From contig NZ_CP047146.1 in NCBI RefSeq assembly GCF_009834125.1, positions 7,596,501 through 7,660,500 of the forward strand: a stretch of DNA of 64,000 nt, written 5' to 3'. Below the pieces are notes generated by a model. It was not told the DNA's origin. It searched no databases and saw nothing but the letters and a program-made list of their open reading frames with translations. The DNA is from Streptomyces sp. GS7. Lineage in GTDB: Bacteria; Actinomycetota; Actinomycetes; Streptomycetales; Streptomycetaceae. Every line of letters begins with the position of its first letter. Position 1 is the first letter of the stretch. Below are positions 10,494 through 19,193 of the stretch, in pieces. Position numbers and translations under genes: made by a program.

Positions 10494-10949
10494 TCACACC
10501 GGCTGCGGTTCGAAGTCCCAGTACGGGCGCCGGCGGCGCCGGGCGGACAGGGTGTGCGGATGCTCGGCGCCCAGCGTCTCGGCCAGCTGGGAGATCGCCT
10601 CCTGCTCCAGCTTCGCCGCCTCCTGGCCGCGGCGCTGAGCGCGCAGGTCCTCGGCGAGCAGCGCGACGGCCTTGCCCGGCTTGGCCGACACCTCGACGCC
10701 GAAGGTCACGCTGGTCTCGTGCGGGGCGACCCACTCGGTCGCCTCCCGGACGCTGGCCGCGACCCCGCCGATCACCTCGCGCAGGCCCTCGACCCGGGCG
10801 CCGAGCGCGTCCCAGGCCCCGACGTCCTCGAACTCCCCGTCCCAGCCGGCGTCGTCCGGCTCGTCGAGCCCGGCGGCGACCAGCCTGGACACCCGCGCCC
10901 AGACCTCCGTGCCGTCCGGCAGCTCGATGCGTTGCGCACGCTCGGGCAT
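10494..10949 (-). CDS. Trypsin-co-occurring (CU044_2847-like) domain protein with a TPR-like tail
   Basis: A 151-residue soluble protein; ATG 10949 is favoured over GTG 10952 because AGGAGG lies five bases upstream. Residues 1-108 resemble the small trypco1/CU044_2847 domain: IELPDGTEVWARV at the start, a central helix, then VTFGVEVSAKPGKAVALLAE. The expected last beta-strand of that domain is missing. In its place is a helical stretch ending LGAEHPHTLSARRR and YWDFEPQP, which looks like the end of an NB-ARC/TPR protein of the Fxs type. It appears to be a natural fusion of two modules that usually sit in separate neighbouring genes. Function is unknown; a role with a serine protease is only guilt by association. 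Confidence 0.7.
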   Translation of the reverse strand: MPERAQRIELPDGTEVWARVSRLVAAGLDEPDDAGWDGEFEDVGAWDALGARVEGLREVIGGVAASVREATEWVAPHETSVTFGVEVSAKPGKAVALLAEDLRAQRRGQEAAKLEQEAISQLAETLGAEHPHTLSARRRRRPYWDFEPQPV

Positions 10950-11100
10950 CACGGCCTCCTGCTCCCCCTGAGCGGCAATTCCCCATTGCCGCAGGACCGT
11001 TGACAGGCGATCAGGCTAACTCCCGGCCGCCTGTGGCGCGAGAGGTCCGTGAGCCTGCCTATCCTGGCCGGAATGTCCCATGACCCCTGGTGGAGAGCAC

Positions 11101-11280
11101 GTGTATTTCACTGACCGCGGCATCGAGGAGCTGGAGAACCGGCGCGGCGAGGAGGAGGTCACCCTCGGCTGGGTGGCCGACCAGCTGCGGACGTTCGTCG
11201 ACCTCAACCCGGACTTCGAGGTGCCGGTGGAGCGCCTGGCCACCTGGCTGGCCCGGCTCGACGACGAGGACGACGAGTAG
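11101..11280 (+). CDS. DUF6104-like small protein
   Basis: A 59-residue acidic protein (MYFTDRGIEELENRRGEEEV... ending LARLDDEDDE) conserved in Streptomyces as DUF6104, as I recall it. The GTG at 11101 follows GGTGGAG. It has no Cys, signal or membrane segment and is predicted to be helical. Nothing in the sequence gives a biochemical role. It is transcribed divergently from the trypco1-like gene and closed by a large palindrome. Confidence 0.8.
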   Translation: MYFTDRGIEELENRRGEEEVTLGWVADQLRTFVDLNPDFEVPVERLATWLARLDDEDDE

Positions 11281-11291
11281 GACGCCGGCGG

Positions 11292-11337
11292 CCCGCGTGT
11301 GACGCGACGCCCCCGGGGGCGTCGCGTCACACGCGGG
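11292..11337. terminator. Perfect 46-base palindrome (terminator)
   Basis: Two 23-base arms are exact reverse complements with no spacer, starting 11 bases after the DUF6104 stop. As RNA it would form a very stable hairpin with a small forced loop, so it should stop transcription. A cruciform or protein-binding role is also possible. Confidence 0.75.
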
Positions 11338-11519
11338 CGGAACGTGTAGCGCGCGCCGGACGCGTAACCACGCGATACGGGTGTCGCGAGTTCCGGACCG
11401 GGCCCGTTCGGGCCCGGTCCGCGACGCGGCCAGGGACATTCCGCGGCGCACCCAGGGAAAACGGAGGCGCACAGGGGCGGCGTCAGGGGCGGACCCGCTT
11501 GACTCCCGCAGACTGCGAT

Positions 11520-11546
11520 ATATCGTGTCTATCGAAGACGCGATAT
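11520..11546. promoter_or_regulatory. Probable PadR operator
   Basis: ATATCGTGTC, seven bases, then GACGCGATAT form a dyad with one mismatch in ten, 34 bases upstream of the DUF4097 start. The AT-rich ATATCG core stands out from the GC-rich surroundings. Because the operon encodes a PadR regulator, autoregulation through this site is the simplest reading. That is inference from position and symmetry. Confidence 0.65.
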
Positions 11547-11580
11547 GTTGCGTTGCCCGCCTACCCTGGGGAGGTCAGGA

Positions 11581-12507
11581 ATGTCAGCCCGGAGCGAATG
11601 GTCGATCTCCGCACCACGCAAGCTGGAGATCGAGGAGCCCGTCAGCGCGCTGCAGGTGCGGCTGGCCGGCGGCACCGTCAACGTCGTCGGCACCTGTGAC
11701 GGCAGCCCGGCCCGCCTGGAGATCAGCGAGCTGGACGGCCCGCCGGTGACGGTGTCCTGCACGGACGGCACCCTCTCCATCGGATACGAGGACCTCCCCC
11801 TGAAGGGGTTCCTGAAGTACCTCGACCGCAAGGGGTGGCGCCGCGGCGCGGTGGTCTCGGTGGCCGTGCCGGCCGCCACCCGCGTCGAGGTCGCGGTGGT
11901 CGGCGCCGCCGCGGTCGTCTCCGGCGTCTCGGGGCCCACGGAGCTGCACGGCGTCAACGGCGAGGGCACCCTCGTCGGCCTGTCCGGCCCGGTGAGGGCC
12001 GAGACCGTCACCGGCAACGTCGTGGCGCAGAGCCTGACCGGCGACCTCCGGTTCAACTCCGTCTCGGGGGACCTGACGGTGATCGACGGGACCGGCGGCA
12101 CAGTGCGCGCCGACACCGTCAGCGGCGACATGGTCATCGACCTGGACCCGGCGGCCGTCACCGACATCAACCTGACGACGGTCTCCGGGGAGATCGCCAT
12201 CCGGCTGCCCGACCCGGCCGACGCCCGGGTGGAGGCCAACACCGCGAGCGGCGCGGTCGCCAACGCCTTCGACGATCTGCGGGTCAGTGGCCAGTGGGGC
12301 GCCAAGAAGATCACCGGCTCGCTGGGCGCCGGCACCGGCCGCCTCAAGGCCACCACCGTCTCCGGGGCGCTCTCCCTGCTGCGCCGCCCCGCCTTCGAGG
12401 GGCCCGAGGTCGGCGGCGCGTCCGGCGGCGGCCCGGCCCCCGACCCGTACGACGGCCCCGCACCGTCCGCCCCGTCCACCCCGCCCGCAGAGAAGAAGGT
12501 GCTCTGA
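11581..12507 (+). CDS. DUF4097-family beta-strand repeat protein
   Basis: A 308-residue protein built of short repeats such as VSGPTELHGVNGEGTLVGL and AETVTGNVVAQSLTGDL, the pattern of DUF4097 beta-helix/adhesin-like proteins. No signal peptide or membrane helix is visible, so it is probably cytoplasmic or peripheral. The ATG at 11581 follows GGGGAGGTCAGGA. The downstream PadR gene begins two bases after the stop, so the two form an operon. DUF4097/PadR pairs are widespread in Streptomyces; their function is unsettled, though envelope stress is often suggested for DUF4097 relatives. Confidence 0.85.
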   Translation: MSARSEWSISAPRKLEIEEPVSALQVRLAGGTVNVVGTCDGSPARLEISELDGPPVTVSCTDGTLSIGYEDLPLKGFLKYLDRKGWRRGAVVSVAVPAATRVEVAVVGAAAVVSGVSGPTELHGVNGEGTLVGLSGPVRAETVTGNVVAQSLTGDLRFNSVSGDLTVIDGTGGTVRADTVSGDMVIDLDPAAVTDINLTTVSGEIAIRLPDPADARVEANTASGAVANAFDDLRVSGQWGAKKITGSLGAGTGRLKATTVSGALSLLRRPAFEGPEVGGASGGGPAPDPYDGPAPSAPSTPPAEKKVL

Positions 12508-12509
12508 GC

Positions 12510-13631
12510 ATGCCCCCCGTCTTCGCCCATGGCCGCCTCCGGCTCTACCTCCTCAAGCTGCTGGACGAGGCCCCGCGGCACGGCTACGAGATCATCCGCC
12601 TCCTGGAGGAGCGCTTCCAGGGGCTGTACGCCCCCTCCGCCGGCACGGTCTACCCCCGGCTGGCCAAGCTGGAAGCCGAGGGCCTGGTGACGCACGCGAC
12701 CGAGGGGGGTCGCAAGGTCTACTCGATCACCGGCGCCGGCCGCGCCGAACTCGCCGACCGGGGAGGCGAGTTGGCCGATCTGGAGCTGGAGATCCGGGAG
12801 TCGGTCGCGGCGCTCGCCTCGGACATCCGGGAGGACGTCAGCGGCTCGGCGCGCGATCTGCGCCGGGAGATCCGGGAGGCCGCCCAGCAGGCCAGGAAGG
12901 GCGACCGCGGGCGACGGGGCGACCGGGGCGCCGGCGAGCGGCCGTTCCCGGAAGCCTCCGACTACTTCGACGGCGCGTTCGGGGACAAGGACTCCTGGCG
13001 GCAGGCGAAGGAGGAGTTCCGGCGCGCCAAGGAGGAGTGGAAGGAGCAGGCCCGGCGCGCCAAGGAGGAGAGCCGGCGCGCCAGGCAGGACGCCCAGCGG
13101 GCCCGCAAACAGGCCAGGGACGCCCAGGTGTTCGCGCGCGAGGAGATCCAGCGGGTCATCAGGAGCGTGCAGGACAGCACCCAGGGGGCGGTCCGCTCCG
13201 GCGACTGGTCGGGCGCGGTGCGCGAGGCGCTGTCCGAGGTGTCCCGCGAGATCGGACGCTACACCGGCGCCCCGTCCGGCCCCGGAGGGACCGGCGAGCA
13301 CACCGGGCCCGCGGCGGACGAGGTCCGCGTCACGGTCGAGCGGCCGGACCTGTCCAAGGAGCCCCCGGCGACGGCCACGGAGCCGCCGGCCGCCGAGGCC
13401 CCGCCCGCCCCGGCGTGGGCGGCCGAGCCCGGCAGCGGCGATCCGGCCCGCGACTTCGACCGGCTGCTGGACCGCTTCCGCGACGACCTGCGGGACGCGG
13501 CCCGCGACCACGGCGTCACGGCCGAGCAGCTGCGGGAATCGCGCCGCCGGCTGTCGACCGCCGCCGCGCACATCGGCGCCCTGCTGCGCCGCCCCGAGGA
13601 GCACCCCTCGGGCGCGCAGGGCGACGACTAG
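12510..13631 (+). CDS. PadR-family regulator with long charged coiled-coil tail
   Basis: A 373-residue protein. Residues 1-95 are a canonical PadR winged helix (HGRLRLYLLKLLDEAPRHGY, the family's APRHGYEI signature, then SAGTVYPRLAKLEAEGL). PadR proteins are normally 110-200 residues, so the remaining ~275 residues are unusual. They include a highly charged Arg/Lys/Glu/Ala helix (WRQAKEEFRRAKEEWKEQAR and repeats, about 150-225), a Pro/Ala-rich linker, and a conserved-looking C-terminal helix (DFDRLLDRFRDDLRDAARDH). The tail may oligomerise the protein or bind membrane, RNA or a partner. It should repress its own operon through the dyad at 11520-11546. Confidence 0.88.
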   Translation: MPPVFAHGRLRLYLLKLLDEAPRHGYEIIRLLEERFQGLYAPSAGTVYPRLAKLEAEGLVTHATEGGRKVYSITGAGRAELADRGGELADLELEIRESVAALASDIREDVSGSARDLRREIREAAQQARKGDRGRRGDRGAGERPFPEASDYFDGAFGDKDSWRQAKEEFRRAKEEWKEQARRAKEESRRARQDAQRARKQARDAQVFAREEIQRVIRSVQDSTQGAVRSGDWSGAVREALSEVSREIGRYTGAPSGPGGTGEHTGPAADEVRVTVERPDLSKEPPATATEPPAAEAPPAPAWAAEPGSGDPARDFDRLLDRFRDDLRDAARDHGVTAEQLRESRRRLSTAAAHIGALLRRPEEHPSGAQGDD

Positions 13632-13837
13632 GGGCTGCAGGGGGGCGGGGGCGGGCCGCACCACCCGCCCCCGCGGTCCCGGCCGCTGACCGCGGGCGCC
13701 CCGCGCACGCCCGCACCGCCACGCCGGTGCGGGCGGCCCCCGCCGCTTCCGCCCCATCTCCCTTGACCTCAACCGCACTTGAGGCCCCAGGCTCCCGTAC
13801 GAGACCCCGGATCACCACGGATCACCACGGAGCCCCC

Positions 13838-14575
13838 ATGCCTCTCGCCACCGACCTCCCCGACTTCCGGCGCCCCGACGCCGCCACCGTTCTCGTCAGC
13901 GCCTGGCTCGTACCGGACGCCGGCATGCAGCGCCCGGCGGCGGACGCGGTGCTCGCCGGCTGGGAGCACCAGCGGCGCCCGGACGCGATGCTGGCGCTGA
14001 GCGCCTTCCTGAGCACCGACGGCGGCCATGTCCTCAACTACGCGCAGTGGACGGACGACGCGGCGCACCTGGAGTGGGCGCACACCCGGCGCCCGGCGGC
14101 CGTCGGCCGGATCGACGAGGCCCTGCCAGGCATCCGCCGCCCCGGCCTGATCCGCTACCGCCGTCACCGCAGCCACGTCCCCGAGGCGCCCGCCGCGACC
14201 CGGCCCGCCTTCCTGACCACCCCCGCCTTCGCCACCACCGGCCCGGACGCCCAGCGGGCCCTCGCCGACACCGTCGTCGGCATGCTGGACCGCGAGCGGG
14301 TACCGGGGCTGCTCGGCGCCCATCTCCATCTCTCCCGGGACGGCGACCGGGTGCTCAACATCGCGGAGTGGGCGGACGCCGACGCCTGGCGGGAGTTCAC
14401 CGCCGGGGGCGCCGCGGACCGGCTGCGGGCGGCGATCGGCGCCCTGCCCGGCGTCACGCCGGTACCGGCCGTCCCCGTGGACGACCCGGCGGCAACGGCC
14501 CCGGCGGCGCCCTCCGTCGCCCGCTACCGGCTGCACGGAACCGTGGTCAACATCCCGTCGCCGCGGTCCCGTTGA
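13838..14575 (+). CDS. Tandem antibiotic-biosynthesis-monooxygenase-like protein
   Basis: A 245-residue protein with two similar dimeric alpha-beta barrel (ABM-type) halves. In both halves a strand with the pattern (V/D)LN(Y/I)A(Q/E)W recurs (VLNYAQWTDD near residue 67 and VLNIAEWADAD near 172), followed by a helix. Internal duplication makes one chain do the work of the usual ABM dimer. ABM proteins act as cofactor-free monooxygenases or haem-degrading enzymes, but no substrate can be named here. The 3' end overlaps the convergent HutD gene by 29 bases. Confidence 0.75.
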   Translation: MPLATDLPDFRRPDAATVLVSAWLVPDAGMQRPAADAVLAGWEHQRRPDAMLALSAFLSTDGGHVLNYAQWTDDAAHLEWAHTRRPAAVGRIDEALPGIRRPGLIRYRRHRSHVPEAPAATRPAFLTTPAFATTGPDAQRALADTVVGMLDRERVPGLLGAHLHLSRDGDRVLNIAEWADADAWREFTAGGAADRLRAAIGALPGVTPVPAVPVDDPAATAPAAPSVARYRLHGTVVNIPSPRSR

Positions 14576-15155
14576 CGTCGGACAGCTCGATCAGCGCCGC
14601 GGCCCCGTCCGTCCGTACCACCACCGGCGCCGCCGCGTCCCCCGGCGGCTCCCACACCGCCGCGTCGAACCGCCCCAGCCGCACGCCCGGCTCCCCCGCC
14701 GCCTCGGCACCGAGCCAGGTGTCGCCCGCCACCGCGACCACCACGGCCGTGGTGCGCGGCCCCGGCGCCACCTCCCGGCTTCCCCGCACCACCGTGACGG
14801 CCGCCGTCGCCCGTCCCTCCCGGCACATCACGTTCAGGTTGACGACCGGGCCGCCGAGCAGCCGGGAGCCGGTGGCGGCGGCACCGGGGAAGGCGAACGG
14901 GCGGAAGCGGCCGGGCAGTCGGTGCACGGCGCCGTCCACCGTCAGTTCCAGCCCGGCGCCGTCGACGACGGTGAGGATCCGCCGGACGCCGGGCAGCGAG
15001 GAGTACGGGCCGTCCCGGGTGACGTCGGCCAGGCTCACCCGCCAGGCGAAGGCGTCCCAGCCGGCGCCCGGCGGGTGGGCCGCGACCTCGCGGGTGAGCC
15101 CGCCGCCGTTGCTCCACGGCACGGCCGCCCGCCGCTCCGCACGCAGGATCCGCAC
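14547..15155 (-). CDS. HutD/Ves-family cupin protein
   Basis: A 202-residue protein. I chose the GTG at 15155 (VRILRAERRAAVPWSNGGG) because HutD proteins begin just before the R(x)VPWxNGGG motif; a GTG at 15191 would add 12 residues that overlap the upstream gene. FAWRVSLADV and PGVRRILTVVDG match the HutD double-cupin core. HutD occurs with histidine-utilisation genes in some bacteria, where it may limit pathway flux, but no hut gene is nearby. It is read with the MDR oxidoreductase immediately upstream, 32 bases away, and is probably cotranscribed. Confidence 0.82.
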   Translation of the reverse strand: MRILRAERRAAVPWSNGGGLTREVAAHPPGAGWDAFAWRVSLADVTRDGPYSSLPGVRRILTVVDGAGLELTVDGAVHRLPGRFRPFAFPGAAATGSRLLGGPVVNLNVMCREGRATAAVTVVRGSREVAPGPRTTAVVVAVAGDTWLGAEAAGEPGVRLGRFDAAVWEPPGDAAAPVVVRTDGAAALIELSDVNGTAATGC

Positions 15156-15187
15156 GTCCCCGCCCTCTCCCCGGATGTGACGAGGCG

Positions 15188-16150
15188 TCACACCGTCAGC
15201 ACGATCTTCCCGAACAGCTCACCCTCCGCCATCTTCGCGAAGCCCTCACGCGCCCGGTCCAGCGGCAGAGTGGAGTCGATGACCGGCCGGATGCCCTTGG
15301 CGGCACAGAAGCTGAGCAGGCCGGCCAGCTCCTCCTTGCTGCCCATCGTGGAGCCGACGATCTTCAGCTCCAGGAAGAAGATCCGGTTGAGTTCACCGCT
15401 CTTGGGGGTGAAGCCGCTGGTGGCGCCCGAGATCACCAGGGTGCCGCCGGGCCGGAGGGACTTGACGGAGTGCGACCAGGTCGCGGCGCCGACCGTCTCG
15501 ATGACCGCGTCCACCCGCCCCGGCAGCCGCTCGCCGGTCGCGAACGCCGCCTCGGCGCCCAGCTCCACGGCCCGCTTGCGCTTGGTCTCGTCCCGGCTGG
15601 TGGCGAAGACCCGCAGGCCGGCGGCGGCGCCGAGCACGATGGCGGCGGTCGCCACACCGCCGCCCGCGCCCTGGACCAGCACGCTGTCCCCGGGCCGTAC
15701 GCCCGCGTTGGTGAACAGCATCCGGTACGCGGTCAGCCAGGCGGTGGGCAGGCAGGCGGCCTCCTCGAAGGAGAGTTCCTTCGGCTTGGGGAGCACGTTC
15801 CAGGTGGGGACGGTGACCTGCTCGGCGAAGCTGCCCTGGTAGCGCTCGGTGAGGATGGAGGGCTTCTCGGCGGGGCCGACGCCGTGGCCGGTCTGCCCGA
15901 TGACGGAGTGCAGGACGACCTCGTTGCCGTCCTGGTCGACTCCGGCGGCGTCGCAGCCGAGGATCATCGGGAGCGCGTCCTCGGTGATCCCGACGCCGCG
16001 CAGCGTCCACAGGTCGTGGTGGTTGAGGGAGGCGGCCTTCACGTCGACGGTCGTCCAGCCGGGGCGGGTCCCGGGGGCCGGGCGCTCCCCCAATTCGAGG
16101 CCGTTCAGCGGCTGGTCGCGGTCGATGCGGGCGGCGTAGGCAGCAAACAT
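15188..16150 (-). CDS. Zinc-type MDR alcohol dehydrogenase/quinone oxidoreductase family protein
   Basis: A 320-residue medium-chain dehydrogenase from ATG 16150 (MFAAYAARIDRDQPLNGLEL). The GroES-like half has SLNHHDLWTLRG and LGCDAAGV. The nucleotide-binding half has the glycine motif VLVQGAGGGVATAAIVLGAA and VFATSRDETKR, suggesting NAD(P)H use with small aldehydes, enones or quinones. The structural four-cysteine zinc lobe is absent, and the catalytic zinc ligands are not convincingly present, so a quinone- or enoyl-reductase type reaction is more likely than alcohol oxidation. Confidence 0.85.
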   Translation of the reverse strand: MFAAYAARIDRDQPLNGLELGERPAPGTRPGWTTVDVKAASLNHHDLWTLRGVGITEDALPMILGCDAAGVDQDGNEVVLHSVIGQTGHGVGPAEKPSILTERYQGSFAEQVTVPTWNVLPKPKELSFEEAACLPTAWLTAYRMLFTNAGVRPGDSVLVQGAGGGVATAAIVLGAAAGLRVFATSRDETKRKRAVELGAEAAFATGERLPGRVDAVIETVGAATWSHSVKSLRPGGTLVISGATSGFTPKSGELNRIFFLELKIVGSTMGSKEELAGLLSFCAAKGIRPVIDSTLPLDRAREGFAKMAEGELFGKIVLTV

Positions 16151-16267
16151 GAACCCAACGTAGGCCGCGTCCGCGCGCCGCAACAGCGCGTACGGGTGTG
16201 ACACGCACCGCGTACGACCGGGCCGCGGCGGGCGGGGTCCGCGCCCCGGCCGACGTCCGCCGCACGG

Positions 16268-16314
16268 CGACGGGCCGGGCCCGCGCCCTCGAAGGATGCG
16301 GGCCCGGCCCGTCG
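16268..16314 (-). terminator. Terminator downstream of malic enzyme
   Basis: Two 17-base arms are exact complements with a 13-base loop. The hairpin begins 22 bases after the malic enzyme stop on the minus strand and lies upstream of the MDR gene. It should insulate the two units. Confidence 0.85.
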
Positions 16315-16336
16315 GCGTGTCCGCCCGGTGCCGCGG

Positions 16337-17563
16337 TCAGCGGCGGGCGACGCCCTCCGCGCGGGCGGCGGCGGCCACGGCCGCGGTGACGGCCGGGGCG
16401 ACCCGCTCGTCGAACGGCGAGGGGATGACGCAGTCGGCGCTGAGCTCGTCGGCGACGACGGCGGCCAGCGCCTCCGCGGCGGCGAGCTTCATGCCCTCGG
16501 TGATCTGCGAGGCGCGCACCTGCATCGCGCCGGCGAAGATGCCGGGGAAGGCCAGCACGTTGTTGATCTGGTTCGGGAAGTCGCTGCGGCCGGTGGCGAC
16601 GACGGCCGCGTACTTGTGGGCGACGTCCGGGTGGATCTCCGGGTTGGGGTTGGCCATCGCGAAGATCAGCGAGTCCTTCGCCATCTTCGCCACCGCCTCC
16701 TCCGGCACGGTGCCGCCGGAGACCCCGATGAAGACGTCGGCGCCGTCCAGCGCGGCCTCCAACGCGCCGGTCAGGCCCACCTTGTTGGTGAAGCCGGCCA
16801 GCTCGCGCTTGACGTCCGTGAGGTCCTCGCGGTCCGCCGAGACGATGCCCTTGCGGTCGCACACCGCGACATCGCCGATGCCGGCGTTGATGAGGATCTT
16901 GGCGATGGCGACACCGGCCGCGCCGGCACCCGAGATGACCGCCCGCAGGTCGCCGAGCTCGCGCCCGGTGAGCTTGGCGGCGTTGCGCAGCGCGGCGAGG
17001 GTGACCACCGCGGTGCCGTGCTGGTCGTCGTGGAAGACCGGGATGTCCAGCCGCTCCTGGAGCCTGCGCTCGATCTCGAAGCACCGCGGTGCCGAGATGT
17101 CCTCCAGGTTGACGCCGCCGAAGGACGGCGCCAGCCGCGCGACGGTGTCCACGATCTCGTCGGTGTCGGTGGTGGCGAGCGCGATCGGGACCGCGTCCAC
17201 GCCGCCGAACTGCTTGAAGAGGATGGCCTTGCCCTCCATCACGGGGAGCGAGGCTTCCGGGCCGATGTCGCCCAGGCCCAGCACGGCGGTGCCGTCCGTG
17301 ACCACGGCCACGACCTGGGACTTCCATGTGTAGTCGTGCACGAGCTCTGGCTGCTCTGCGATGGCGCTGCACACCTTGGCGACACCCGGCGTGTACGCGA
17401 GGGACAGGTCGTCCCTGTCGCGCACCGGCACGGTCGCCTGGATGGCCATCTTGCCGCCGCGATGCAGCGCGAAGGCCGGGTCGAAGAACTCGCCGGACGT
17501 GGCGTCCGGCCCTTCCGCGCCCGTTTCGCTGTCGCTGCGAGGATTGACGATCTCCGCTGCCAC
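16337..17563 (-). CDS. NAD(P)-dependent malic enzyme (short form)
   Basis: The enzyme oxidatively decarboxylates malate to pyruvate, supplying NAD(P)H and pyruvate for lipid and polyketide synthesis. The GTG at 17563 ([15 protein letters not shown]) gives 408 residues, the usual length of the short bacterial form without a phosphotransacetylase domain. An in-frame GTG further upstream (VATLNRFTTKG) is the alternative. Key segments are [29 protein letters not shown] with the catalytic Lys, [11 protein letters not shown] with metal-binding Asp, and [15 protein letters not shown] as the Rossmann loop. From memory the S. coelicolor homologue (SCO5261) is NADP-dependent. The gene is monocistronic. 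Confidence 0.95.
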   Translation of the reverse strand: MAAEIVNPRSDSETGAEGPDATSGEFFDPAFALHRGGKMAIQATVPVRDRDDLSLAYTPGVAKVCSAIAEQPELVHDYTWKSQVVAVVTDGTAVLGLGDIGPEASLPVMEGKAILFKQFGGVDAVPIALATTDTDEIVDTVARLAPSFGGVNLEDISAPRCFEIERRLQERLDIPVFHDDQHGTAVVTLAALRNAAKLTGRELGDLRAVISGAGAAGVAIAKILINAGIGDVAVCDRKGIVSADREDLTDVKRELAGFTNKVGLTGALEAALDGADVFIGVSGGTVPEEAVAKMAKDSLIFAMANPNPEIHPDVAHKYAAVVATGRSDFPNQINNVLAFPGIFAGAMQVRASQITEGMKLAAAEALAAVVADELSADCVIPSPFDERVAPAVTAAVAAAARAEGVARR

Positions 17564-18124
17564 TTTGTCTGACCCCTTTGTCGTAAATCTGTTGAGGGTG
17601 GCCACTCCCTGGTTGGGGGGTGGGCGGGCACCGCGTCCGCGCCCTGCTCGGCGGATAGCCGCCGCGCGGGGGGAGGTACGGACGCCGGGCGCGCCGCACA
17701 CGCGCCCTGAGCCCCGGATGAGGGGTGTAACGACCCTTTCTACCGGACGGGCGTGGGAGGCGACGAGTTAGATTCGTTACCCTCCGGTACAAGGCTCCGA
17801 CAATAGCGACGGAATGCCGGAAATCACCGAAGATCCCCCGCGACTGTCCGGATTTCGAGACATCACCGGCCTTTGACGCGCTTCTCGCGCCCCGCGCGCA
17901 CCCGCCTCCCCTTGCGACGCAAGGGCGCGAACTCGCCTCACCCGTCCGTTATCCGATTTTGACCTCTCAGGCAGTCCGAATACCGGAGCCCGGATGGCAA
18001 GATTCCGTCACCGATCGACGTCGCGACGATCAAAGGTGCCCAAAGGTGTGTGCCCGCCCCCTTTTCACCAACTCATCGGCTGCTCACACTGGCACGTCGG
18101 TTAACCATCCGCAGGAGGATCAGC
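17564..18124. other. Divergent intergenic region, malic enzyme / amino acid ABC operon
   Basis: About 560 bases without a supported gene. It contains the leader and promoter DNA of the malic enzyme on one side and of the importer operon on the other. A TTGACC hexamer near 17960 could be a -35 for the importer, but I see no good -10 at the right distance. No strong inverted repeat or RNA element was recognised. Confidence 0.5.
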
Positions 18125-19117
18125 ATGACCGCAGAGACCACCCGTCGCGCGGCGGCCGGCAGGTCAGGTAGGTCCAGCAAGTCCGGTAAGGGCATCGCCG
18201 CGATAGCCGCGGTCACCGCTTCGCTGCTGCTGCTCAGCGCGTGCGGTGACCAGACCCAGGAGGCGAAGGCCCGGCGGGCGGCGCAGAAGAACCGCGACAC
18301 CAGTGCGCCGTTGTTCAAGATGCTGCCGAAGGACGTCCAGGACAAGGCCATGCTCCAGGTCGGTTCGGACATCACGTACAAGCCGGTGGAGTACCGCTCG
18401 AACGGCGCGGTCGCGGGCATCGATCCGGACCTCGCGGAGGCGATGGGCAAGGAACTGGGCATCAAGCTCAATTTCAACAACGCCACCTTCGACACCCTCA
18501 TGGGCGGTCTGAAGTCCAAGCGCTACGACATCGCGATGTCGGCGATGACGGACACCAAGGACCGTCAGCAGGGCATCGACAGCGGCACCGGAAAGAAGAT
18601 CGGTGAGGGCGTCGACTTCGTCGACTACCTCAACGTCGGCGTCTCGCTCTACACGCAGAAGGGCAAGACCAACGGCATCGACAGCTGGGAGACGCTGTGC
18701 GGCAAGAAGCTCGCCGTGCAGCGCGGCACGGTCTCCGACGACCTGGCCAAGGACAAGTCCAAGGCATGTGAGACCAACGGCCAGCAGCCCATCTCCATCG
18801 AGGCGTTCGACAACGACTCCGAGGCCCAGACGCGGCTGCGCACCGGCGGCGTGGACGCGGTCTCCAGCGACTACCCGGTCGCGGCGTACGCGGTGAAGGT
18901 CTCCGGCGGCGGCAACGACTTCCAGATGGTCGGCGGTGGCCCGCTCAAGGCGGCGCCGTACGGCATCGCCGTCCCCAAGGACCAGCAGCAGCTGCGCGAC
19001 GCGCTCAAGGCCGCCGTGGAGCTCGCGATCAAGAACGGCTCGTACGCCAAGGTCCTGCAGAAGTGGGACGTCAAGGACGCCGCGGTCAAGGACGTGCAGC
19101 TCAACGGCGGCTCCTGA
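18125..19117 (+). CDS. Amino acid ABC transporter substrate-binding lipoprotein
   Basis: A 330-residue extracytoplasmic solute-binding protein of the polar amino acid (SBP_bac_3) family. ATG 18125 follows AGGAGGATCAGC. An unusually long positively charged n-region (about 30 residues) precedes the hydrophobic helix and the lipobox LLSACGD, so the mature protein is anchored through that Cys. Family segments include GIDPDLAEAMGKELGIKLNF, YDIAMSAMTDTKDRQQG and YGIAVPKDQQQLRDALK. It feeds the permease and ATPase genes that follow in the same operon. The substrate is probably glutamate, glutamine or a related polar amino acid; sequence alone does not decide. Confidence 0.93.
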   Translation: MTAETTRRAAAGRSGRSSKSGKGIAAIAAVTASLLLLSACGDQTQEAKARRAAQKNRDTSAPLFKMLPKDVQDKAMLQVGSDITYKPVEYRSNGAVAGIDPDLAEAMGKELGIKLNFNNATFDTLMGGLKSKRYDIAMSAMTDTKDRQQGIDSGTGKKIGEGVDFVDYLNVGVSLYTQKGKTNGIDSWETLCGKKLAVQRGTVSDDLAKDKSKACETNGQQPISIEAFDNDSEAQTRLRTGGVDAVSSDYPVAAYAVKVSGGGNDFQMVGGGPLKAAPYGIAVPKDQQQLRDALKAAVELAIKNGSYAKVLQKWDVKDAAVKDVQLNGGS

Positions 19118-19193
19118 GCCCGCGGTTGACACCGTCCTGCGCCCCGCACCATCCGCCACGCGCCACTCCGCCGAATGCTGAAAGGCAACATCC

